From Flavobacteriia bacterium (GTDB taxonomy: Bacteria > Bacteroidota > Bacteroidia > Flavobacteriales > Schleiferiaceae): a DNA stretch of 23,309 nucleotides. Numbering within the stretch: position 1 is the first letter of the stretch; every line of letters begins with the position of its first letter. The notes beneath the pieces are model-generated. The model did not search any database, was not told the DNA's origin, and worked only from the letters and a program-made list of their open reading frames with translations. A program made the position numbers and the translations under genes. Shown here piece by piece: positions 15,909-22,226 of the stretch. The stretch lies in the NCBI GenBank assembly GCA_949516455.1, contig CATILC010000262.1, positions 1-23,309 of the forward strand, read 5' to 3'.

Positions 15909-17163
15909 AGAAGTCGAGAATGATCTGCTGCAGTCGGTAGATGTCTGAAAACGAATTGTACATAGGAACAGGTGCCATCCGTATAACGTTCGGATTCCGC
16001 CAATCCGCCACCACGCCCTTACTGCTGATGTGATCGAAAAGGGCCTTTCCTCCGCTTGGAATGAACAAAGACAGTTGACAGCCACGGGCCTTTGGATCCG
16101 CTGGAGTCAGAAGGCGCCATCCGGTCTGATACTTCTCACTGATCTCCATAAGAACACCTTCGAGGGCAGCGGTCAGTTGAAGCGATTTTTTCCTGAGCTC
16201 GTCCATGGAGGTTTGGTCGAAGAGGTCCAGCGCGGCTCTGTGGGCGGCCATGGCCAGTACGGGGGAATTGGACAACTGCCAGGCTTCTGCTGTCTTCATC
16301 GGTACAAAGAATTCGTCCATTTGGAAACGGCTTTTGTCGTCGTGTCCCCACCAACCTTCAAAACGCGGGATTTCCTTGACATTGTGGTGGCGTTCATGGA
16401 TGAAGATCCCTGCGACGCTGCCCGGACCACTGTTCAGGTATTTGTAACTGCACCAGGCGGCCATATCCACGCCCCATTCGTGCAGTGCGAGCGGAACATT
16501 GCCAGCGGCATGTGCCAGGTCCCAGCCCACCATGGCTCCTTTTGCTTTTAAGGCCTTAGTGATCCGTTCCATATCAAAGAGTTGCCCTGTATAGTAATTC
16601 ACCCCACCCATCAGGCTCAAGGCGATCTCGTGCCCTCTCTCCTCTATGAGCTTCAAGATGTCTTCCGTGTGCAAATGATCGGAGCCATCTGGATTTTCCA
16701 ACAGAATGAGGTGATCATCCGTCAAGCCGTGAAAGCGAAGTTGAGAACGCAGGGCATAGAGATCGGAGGGAAAGGCCTTGGACTCGATCAGGAGTTTGTT
16801 TCGCTTTTGATCCGGGCGAAAGAAACTGACCATCAAGAGGTGAAGATTGGCTGTCAGGCCATTCATGGGCACCACCTCATCTGCCTTGGCCCCAACGATC
16901 CGGGCCAGTGATGATTTAAAAAAGCTGTGATAATCCACCCAGGGTCGCCGGGAACGGGTGTGACCATCCACACCCAGATTCTTCCAGTCTTCGAGCTCTT
17001 CCAGCAGATATTTCTCGGCGGTCTTGGGCTGCAGCCCAAGTGAATTACCTGTGAGGTAGACGGTCTCCCGGCCCTCGGCATCTTTAGGGAAATGATAGGA
17101 CGATCTGAGATGAGCCAACGGATCGGCCTTGTCCCACTCTTTGGCTTGATCTGCGTGTATCAC
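15895..17163 (-). CDS. kynU: Kynureninase
   Basis: Kynureninase is a PLP enzyme that cleaves kynurenine or 3-hydroxykynurenine to (3-hydroxy)anthranilate plus alanine. The 422-residue protein shows YLTGNSLGLQPK, DGHTRSRRPWVDYH, the PLP-contact motif GWDLAHAAGN (Asp215) and the Schiff-base lysine in WCSYKYLNSGPG (Lys241). The start is GTG at 17163, since no ATG lies nearby and the protein begins directly with the family N-terminus. It follows the UbiA-like gene by 34 bp and overlaps kmo. The kynU-kmo order suggests the 3-hydroxykynurenine branch. No 3-hydroxyanthranilate dioxygenase is visible in the window. Confidence 0.95.
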   Translation of the reverse strand: MIHADQAKEWDKADPLAHLRSSYHFPKDAEGRETVYLTGNSLGLQPKTAEKYLLEELEDWKNLGVDGHTRSRRPWVDYHSFFKSSLARIVGAKADEVVPMNGLTANLHLLMVSFFRPDQKRNKLLIESKAFPSDLYALRSQLRFHGLTDDHLILLENPDGSDHLHTEDILKLIEERGHEIALSLMGGVNYYTGQLFDMERITKALKAKGAMVGWDLAHAAGNVPLALHEWGVDMAAWCSYKYLNSGPGSVAGIFIHERHHNVKEIPRFEGWWGHDDKSRFQMDEFFVPMKTAEAWQLSNSPVLAMAAHRAALDLFDQTSMDELRKKSLQLTAALEGVLMEISEKYQTGWRLLTPADPKARGCQLSLFIPSGGKALFDHISSKGVVADWRNPNVIRMAPVPMYNSFSDIYRLQQIILDFYEQS

Positions 17164-17197
17164 AAGGCGAATGTAAAGTAGGCAAAGGGGATGACAC

Positions 17198-18025
17198 TCA
17201 TGCTTGGGCGATCCAGATCATCATGGCCAACAAGATCGGCAAGGCCTCCATGTGAAAAGAGATGAAAAGCGGATCGGATCGGTCGTTGATACGTCTGAGT
17301 CCCCATGCGGTCAAAAGCCCGGGGACAACGAGAAAGAGTACACAGCTTCCACAGGAGGAGAAAAGCAAGTGCTCTGTCAGAAGCAGGGCCATGGCGAGCA
17401 GATTGAACAATTGGGCCAGGCGCAGTGCACCTGTACGGCCTCTTTGGGCACTGGTTTGAATACTGGAATCGTCAAATTGAAGGTCGCGTATGTCAAAGGC
17501 AATCGCCAATGAGCCGATCCAGAAAAAGACGAGCAAACTGCGCAAAAGAATAAGTCCCAAGGGCGCTGCCGCTGTGTAAAGCGGAACAAATGCACATACC
17601 CAGCTCCAGGTAAAAGCGATGAGGGGCAGTTTCAGCCGCGGGAACGACCGAAGGCCTTTGCGCCAAAATTTAGAAGACGGATAGAGGGCCGAGCTGATCA
17701 GGGCCGGAAGCAGCCAAAGCGCCGATTGGATGTGAAAGCGCATCAGCAGACCGAGGGCAAGCAGGGCACTGGCTGCGGACAAGATCTTCAACAGAAAAGA
17801 ATGACGCGCAGTGTAGGCCAGGACGGGATGCTCTGCTTGGGTGCCTGCTCCAAAGGAACCGCTCAGATGCATATAGCCATAAGCGGCAAGGGTCGCAAAG
17901 AACACCATACAGGCATAGGAAACGGGGATGAAAGGAAAACGGATGGAGTGGATCAGGGCAAGCGCTCCTGCCGAACCGGCAACCACAATATTTGAATAGG
18001 CCAGATGCTCTTGGAGCTTTCTCAC
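17198..18025 (-). CDS. UbiA-like multi-pass membrane protein of unknown function
   Basis: A 275-residue integral membrane protein with seven to nine hydrophobic segments. The segment AFDIRDLQFDD (Asp178, Asp181, Asp185) resembles the second Asp-rich motif of the UbiA prenyltransferase superfamily. At the place of the first NxxxD motif there is only YGYMHLSGSFGAG, without the expected aspartates. It may therefore be a divergent or non-catalytic relative. Similar proteins are found in Bacteroidota as uncharacterised UbiA-family members. The start is GTG at 18025. It is divergent from hmgA and 34 bp upstream of kynU on the same strand, so it may be the first gene of the kynurenine operon. Function is not known. 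Confidence 0.72.
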   Translation of the reverse strand: MRKLQEHLAYSNIVVAGSAGALALIHSIRFPFIPVSYACMVFFATLAAYGYMHLSGSFGAGTQAEHPVLAYTARHSFLLKILSAASALLALGLLMRFHIQSALWLLPALISSALYPSSKFWRKGLRSFPRLKLPLIAFTWSWVCAFVPLYTAAAPLGLILLRSLLVFFWIGSLAIAFDIRDLQFDDSSIQTSAQRGRTGALRLAQLFNLLAMALLLTEHLLFSSCGSCVLFLVVPGLLTAWGLRRINDRSDPLFISFHMEALPILLAMMIWIAQA

Positions 18026-18115
18026 ACGAGCAAAGGAAGGAAGTTCGCAAGAATCGTCATAGCTTGGGGCGAACTATCCGGGCAGGTTCGATCCGGAGCA
18101 CAAAAACTAGGGCTT
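18026..18115. promoter_or_regulatory. Divergent control region between the kynurenine and homogentisate genes, with repeated GTTCG words
   Basis: The 90-bp gap must hold promoters for both directions. It contains GTTCGC (18043-18048), its exact complement GCGAAC (18069-18074), and a further GTTCG (18086-18090) that forms a CGAAC-N11-GTTCG dyad. An interleaved TCCGG-N11-CCGGA dyad lies at 18077-18097. These could be operator half-sites for an unseen regulator. No perfect TAnnTTTG box was found on either strand. Confidence 0.3.
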
Positions 18116-19279
18116 ATGCCGATGTATCATCGTTTGGGGAAGATCCCCCACAAAAGACATACGGTCTTTAGAAAACCCGATGGGAACCTCCATTATGAGC
18201 AGCTCTTCGGTACGGAAGGATTTAGCGGCATGTCATCGCTGCTCTACCACCTGAACCGCCCCACCATGGTCGGGGAAGTTGGTCCAGCCATCGATCGCAC
18301 TCCGGTAGCTGCAGTCACGCACAATTTGAAATCCCGAATGATCAAGGGCTTTGACTTGAAGCCTGCCGATGATTTTCTGGAAGCGCGCAAAGTGATGCTC
18401 TTCAACAACGACCTCAACGTCAGTTTAGCAGCACCCAGGGCATCCATGACCGATTACTTCTACAAAAACGCGGATGCCGATGAACTCCTATTTGTCCATG
18501 AAGGTTCGGGTGTTCTGCACACGCTCATGGGCGATCTGCCCTTTGGCCCGCTGGACTACCTGATCATACCGCGAGGCATCATCTATCAGATCGAATTCAC
18601 ATCGAAGCAGAACCGCCTGCTCATCGTCGAATCGTTCAGTCCCATCGTCACGCCGAAGCGCTACCGGAATCATTTCGGTCAGCTGTTGGAGCACAGCCCG
18701 TACTGTGAACGCGACATCCGTAAGCCAGAGCGACTGGACCCGCGCGATGAAAAAGGTGAATTCCAGATGATCATTCGGAAAGAAAATCATCTGCACCACC
18801 TGGTGTACGACGCCCATCCGTTCGATGTGGTGGGATGGGACGGATACAATTATCCCTATGCATTCAACGCAGATGATTTTGAGCCCATCACTGGTCGCGT
18901 GCACATGCCTCCACCCATCCATCAGACCTTCGAGGCGCACAACTTTGTGGTCTGCACTTTTGCGCCGAGGATGTACGATTATCATCCCGAGTCCATTCCG
19001 GCACCTTACAATCACAGCAACATTGATTCCGATGAGGTGCTCTATTATGTGGACGGCGACTTTATGAGCCGAAACCACGTGGAACGCGGATTCATGAGTG
19101 TTCATCCGGCAGGGATCCCCCATGGGCCACATCCAGGAGCTTATGAACGCTCAATTGGTCAGAAGCAGACCGAAGAACTCGCAGTAATGGTGGACACCTT
19201 CAAGCCCCTTCGCCTTGCGAAAATGGCGATCGAACTGGAAGATGACCAATATTGGTCGAGCTGGCGAGAGCAGTCCTGA
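18116..19279 (+). CDS. hmgA: Homogentisate 1,2-dioxygenase
   Basis: HmgA is a non-haem Fe(II) dioxygenase that opens the homogentisate ring to maleylacetoacetate in tyrosine and phenylalanine breakdown. The 387-residue protein begins MPMYHRLGKIPHKRHTVFRKPDG and includes EQLFGTEGFSGMSSLLYH, typical of the bacterial family. Likely Fe ligands are His300, an acidic residue at Asp306/Glu307 in HSNIDSDEVLYYV, and His336 in HPAGIPHGPH. Start ATG 18116 matches family N-termini. An upstream open frame reaches into the divergent gene and is not family-like. hppD, the preceding enzyme of the pathway, follows 43 bp downstream. Confidence 0.94.
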   Translation: MPMYHRLGKIPHKRHTVFRKPDGNLHYEQLFGTEGFSGMSSLLYHLNRPTMVGEVGPAIDRTPVAAVTHNLKSRMIKGFDLKPADDFLEARKVMLFNNDLNVSLAAPRASMTDYFYKNADADELLFVHEGSGVLHTLMGDLPFGPLDYLIIPRGIIYQIEFTSKQNRLLIVESFSPIVTPKRYRNHFGQLLEHSPYCERDIRKPERLDPRDEKGEFQMIIRKENHLHHLVYDAHPFDVVGWDGYNYPYAFNADDFEPITGRVHMPPPIHQTFEAHNFVVCTFAPRMYDYHPESIPAPYNHSNIDSDEVLYYVDGDFMSRNHVERGFMSVHPAGIPHGPHPGAYERSIGQKQTEELAVMVDTFKPLRLAKMAIELEDDQYWSSWREQS

Positions 19280-19289
19280 TTTCCACCTT

Positions 19290-19297
19290 TATTTTTG
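19290..19297 (+). promoter_or_regulatory. Putative -7 element for hppD
   Basis: TATTTTTG fits TAnnTTTG and lies in the 43-bp gap after hmgA, 25 nt before the hppD ATG. Initiation near 19304 would leave a leader of about 19 nt. There is no clear -33 TTG upstream. If real, hppD can be transcribed separately from hmgA. Confidence 0.4.
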
Positions 19298-19322
19298 AAG
19301 AGCCATCCAAACACAACCGCAT

Positions 19323-20459
19323 ATGTCTTCCCCCAACGCATTAGAATTGCCCAAGATCTTTGAAGAAGCCCAGGATTTTCTTCCACTCAACGGAACAGAC
19401 CACGTCGAACTGTATTGCGGAAATGCCAAGCAGAGCGCGCTGTACTACCAGCAGGCCTGGGGCTTCCAGCCAGTGGCTTACCGCGGTCTGGAAACCGGCA
19501 GCAAGGACCGGGTCTCTTATGTGCTCCGTCAGGACAAGATCACTTTGGTTCTGACCAGCCCGCTGCAAGAAGGCGGTCCGATCAATGACCACATCAACAG
19601 GCACGGCGATGGAGTGAAGGTGGTTGCGCTCTGGGTAGACGACGCTGCTCATTCCTGGAAAGAGACCACCTCGAGAGGGGCCAAGAGTTATTTGGAGCCC
19701 ACGCGCAATGAGGACGCTGACGGCAGCGTGGTGTACTCCGGTATTCACACCTACGGAGATACCGTGCACCTTTTTGTCGAGCGTTCGGCCTACTCCGGTG
19801 TGTTCCTGCCCGGCTATGTCAGCTGGAATCCAGAGTTCCGTCCGGAACCTGTCGGTTTGCGCTACATCGACCACATGGTTGGGAATGTCGGCTGGAACGA
19901 GATGGATATTTGGACAGAATTCTATTCGAAGGTGATGGGCTTTACTCAGTTGGTCTCCTTTGACGACAAGGACATCTCCACAGACTACACAGCCCTGATG
20001 AGCAAGGTGATGACCAACGGCAACGGACGCATCAAGTTTCCGATCAATGAGCCGGCTGAGGGACGCAGGAAATCTCAGATCGAGGAGTACATCGAGTTCT
20101 ACAAGGGGGCAGGTGTCCAGCACATCGCCCTGGCCACGGACAACATCATCGAGACGGTCACCGAATTGAAGAAACGGGGGGTCGATTTCCTGAACATTCC
20201 TGAAACTTACTACGACACCGTCCTCGACCGGGTGGGATCGATCGATGAAGATCTGGCACCCTTGAAGAAACTGGGTATTCTGATCGACAGGGATGAAGAA
20301 GGCTATCTGCTCCAACTGTTCACCAAGCCCGTTGTGGATCGGCCGACCATGTTCTTTGAGATCATTCAGCGAAAAGGGGCACAGAGTTTTGGAAAGGGGA
20401 ATTTCAAGGCGCTCTTTGAGGCCATTGAACGCGAGCAGGAAAGCCGTGGAACACTATAG
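19323..20459 (+). CDS. hppD: 4-hydroxyphenylpyruvate dioxygenase
   Basis: HppD is an Fe(II)-dependent enzyme that converts 4-hydroxyphenylpyruvate to homogentisate, the substrate of the neighbouring HmgA. The 378-residue protein has two vicinal-oxygen-chelate halves. The C-terminal half carries the metal triad His184 (YIDHMVGNV), His267 (GVQHIALAT) and Glu346 (MFFEIIQRKGA). The final RKGAQSFGKGNFKALFEAIE matches the family's closing helix. The start at ATG 19323 gives normal length. Gene order and direction link it to hmgA as a two-step tyrosine catabolic unit. Confidence 0.96.
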   Translation: MSSPNALELPKIFEEAQDFLPLNGTDHVELYCGNAKQSALYYQQAWGFQPVAYRGLETGSKDRVSYVLRQDKITLVLTSPLQEGGPINDHINRHGDGVKVVALWVDDAAHSWKETTSRGAKSYLEPTRNEDADGSVVYSGIHTYGDTVHLFVERSAYSGVFLPGYVSWNPEFRPEPVGLRYIDHMVGNVGWNEMDIWTEFYSKVMGFTQLVSFDDKDISTDYTALMSKVMTNGNGRIKFPINEPAEGRRKSQIEEYIEFYKGAGVQHIALATDNIIETVTELKKRGVDFLNIPETYYDTVLDRVGSIDEDLAPLKKLGILIDRDEEGYLLQLFTKPVVDRPTMFFEIIQRKGAQSFGKGNFKALFEAIEREQESRGTL

Positions 20460-20536
20460 GCCCCCGTTCATAATGTGTGGACAAAAGCACCCTCAATAGC
20501 GCAAACAATTTCTGCAGTGTGAATACTTTCGAGGAC

Positions 20537-21649
20537 ATGCGTTTGGAGTTTTACATCACTGACCTTTTGTTCCGTCACGACTGTGTGATCGTCCCCGAGT
20601 TGGGGGCGTTCGTCGCTCAGTCCTACCCAGCGGAGCTCGAGCCCAGCACACGAATGTTCCGGCCCGGTCGCAAACAGCTCGCTTTCAATTCAGGAATGCG
20701 CAGATCGGATGGTTTGCTCATCGATTACGTGTCCCGGACCAATGCATGGTCCTACGAACGTGCCACGCAAGAGCTGAAGAAGGCAGTCCGCCAGTGGCGC
20801 AATGAATTGGCCCAGGGCAAAAAAATCCGCCTCGAGTACATCGGTCAGCTGTACACAGAGGATGGGAACATTCAGTTTCTTCCTTCTCTGGAGTCCAATT
20901 ACCAGTTGGACTCTTATGGCATGGGGATGTTCTACGTGCACCCTATCAATGCATTGAAGAGCGCGCCGCGCAGCAAGGCAAAAAAGACCCAGAAGAAAGA
21001 AGAGATCTCGTTTCCTGATGCCGCCAAAGCATCTTCCTGGAGGCAATGGCGCTGGGCAGCGGTATTCATCCCGGTCCTGGCTGCAGGCAGTTTCGTATGG
21101 ACGCAAAAGCAGGAAATGAGACAATTGCTGAACGCTTCAGATGCTTGGGTTGCCAGTATTGTCGAGCGGGAGGAACCGATGGAAGACTCACTTCGGTATT
21201 TTGAGGGCGTGCAGGGTTTCCCAAGGAAAAGTGTGATCCCCTTCAATGACCGAAGCAGCACGGCTTCTTTCGTTCCTGTCCGGTCCGAGCAGAATGAAGA
21301 GACCCAATTGCCGCCGGAAGTTGAAAAGCCGGAGCCTGTAAAGGAAGCAGCGGTCGAGGCCGTCAAAACGGCTTCAGCAGAAAATCCTTTGGAGGTGATG
21401 CGAACCGTGCAGGAAGTAAAAAAGCCGAACGTCTATTTCATCATCGTCGGCTCCTACAAAGAAGAGGCGAACAAGGACAAGCGCATTTTAGAACTGCAGG
21501 CCTTGGGTTACGAGGCGGAAGTGGCTCCCGGGAGGGGCATCCACCGTGTCTCTGCTGCTGGTTTTGCCACTCGGGCAGAAGCGCAAAAAGCCCTTGGCGG
21601 GATCAAGAGAAGCCTACATAAAGGCGCTTGGATCTATCGTCGCCCCTGA
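20537..21649 (+). CDS. HU-like domain and SPOR domain membrane protein
   Basis: A 370-residue protein of a Bacteroidota-specific architecture. The N-terminal region (about 1-140) contains YITDLLFRHDCVIVPELGAFVA and GQLYTEDGNIQFLPS, the pattern of the HU-like/CCDC81-like domain. One membrane helix follows (about 175-190), then a Pro/Glu/Val-rich linker, and a C-terminal SPOR domain (about 297-370: YFIIVGSYKEEANKDKRILELQALGYEAEV). SPOR domains bind denuded septal glycan, so the predicted topology is cytoplasmic HU-like domain and periplasmic SPOR. A division-associated role is an inference. Start ATG 20537 has GAGGA upstream and matches relatives; a GTG 20 codons earlier is also in frame. Confidence 0.85.
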   Translation: MRLEFYITDLLFRHDCVIVPELGAFVAQSYPAELEPSTRMFRPGRKQLAFNSGMRRSDGLLIDYVSRTNAWSYERATQELKKAVRQWRNELAQGKKIRLEYIGQLYTEDGNIQFLPSLESNYQLDSYGMGMFYVHPINALKSAPRSKAKKTQKKEEISFPDAAKASSWRQWRWAAVFIPVLAAGSFVWTQKQEMRQLLNASDAWVASIVEREEPMEDSLRYFEGVQGFPRKSVIPFNDRSSTASFVPVRSEQNEETQLPPEVEKPEPVKEAAVEAVKTASAENPLEVMRTVQEVKKPNVYFIIVGSYKEEANKDKRILELQALGYEAEVAPGRGIHRVSAAGFATRAEAQKALGGIKRSLHKGAWIYRRP

Positions 21650-21664
21650 GGGCAAAGTCCGCTT

Positions 21665-21672
21665 TACTTTTG
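21665..21672 (+). promoter_or_regulatory. Putative -7 element for the thioesterase gene
   Basis: TACTTTTG matches TAnnTTTG in the 43-bp gap after the HU/SPOR gene, 21 nt before the next ATG. No convincing -33 TTG was found. Confidence 0.4.
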
Positions 21673-21692
21673 TGGGAAATCATACAGGGCCG

Positions 21693-22214
21693 ATGAAAGC
21701 CAAGTCCCCCAACGATTCGCTGACCGTCATGACGGAGCTCGTGCTCCCCAACGACACCAACAACCTGGACAATCTGTTCGGAGGACAGCTCTTGTCCTGG
21801 ATGGATCGTTGCGCCGCCATTTCCGCGCATCGTCACTGTCGACGGATCGTAGTGACCGCTTCGGTCAACAATGTCTCCTTCCGCCACCCCATTCCACAGG
21901 GAAGCATCGTCACTTTGGAGGGGAAAGTGAGTCGTTCCTTTTCCAGTTCCATGGAGATTTTTGTCGATGTTCACATCGAGGATCAGTCAGGACAAGGCAA
22001 GCGGATCAAGGCGAATGAAGCCATTTACACCTTTGTGGCCGTCGATCAGCTGGGCAATCCGATACAGGTTCCGCCAATAGATCCTGAGACGGATATTGAA
22101 CGTAAGCGCTTTGAGGGCGCTTTAAGGCGCCGCCAGCTCTCCCTCATATTGGGCGGAAAATTGAAGCCTGAGGAAGCTACCGAACTGCGTTCGTTGTTCT
22201 TTCCTGAGGACTGA
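21693..22214 (+). CDS. Hotdog-fold acyl-CoA thioesterase (YciA/ACOT-type)
   Basis: A 173-residue single hotdog-domain enzyme predicted to hydrolyse acyl-CoA to free fatty acid and CoA. The segment LPNDTNNLDNLFGGQLLSWMDRCAAISAHRH carries the family's conserved Asn/Asp and GG-containing helix. VTASVNNVSFRHPIPQGSIV and the IYTFVAVD strand also fit the acyl-CoA hydrolase group. The start at ATG 21693 is typical. A longer in-frame extension lies within the preceding gene. Chain-length preference cannot be inferred. It is convergent with lepA, with a 12-bp gap and no obvious hairpin between them. Confidence 0.9.
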   Translation: MKAKSPNDSLTVMTELVLPNDTNNLDNLFGGQLLSWMDRCAAISAHRHCRRIVVTASVNNVSFRHPIPQGSIVTLEGKVSRSFSSSMEIFVDVHIEDQSGQGKRIKANEAIYTFVAVDQLGNPIQVPPIDPETDIERKRFEGALRRRQLSLILGGKLKPEEATELRSLFFPED

Positions 22215-22226
22215 TCGGCTGTGTAC

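Noticed and set aside
15909..16085. 59-codon N-terminal extension of kmo
   Set aside because: It lies entirely inside kynU and would place non-family sequence before the FAD-binding strand; ATG 15908 is the standard start.
17171..17178. TACATTCG as promoter for kynU on the minus strand
   Set aside because: One mismatch to TAnnTTTG and only about 7 nt from the GTG start; too weak to annotate.
19341..20315. 324-codon open frame antisense to hppD
   Set aside because: hppD on the plus strand has all metal ligands and normal length; the antisense frame has no recognisable motif.
20524..20531. TACTTTCG as promoter for the HU/SPOR gene
   Set aside because: Mismatch in the TTTG part and only 5 nt separate it from the ATG at 20537.
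22215..22226. Terminator between the thioesterase gene and lepA
   Set aside because: Searched the 12-bp gap and flanks for a GC-rich hairpin with a T tract and saw none.
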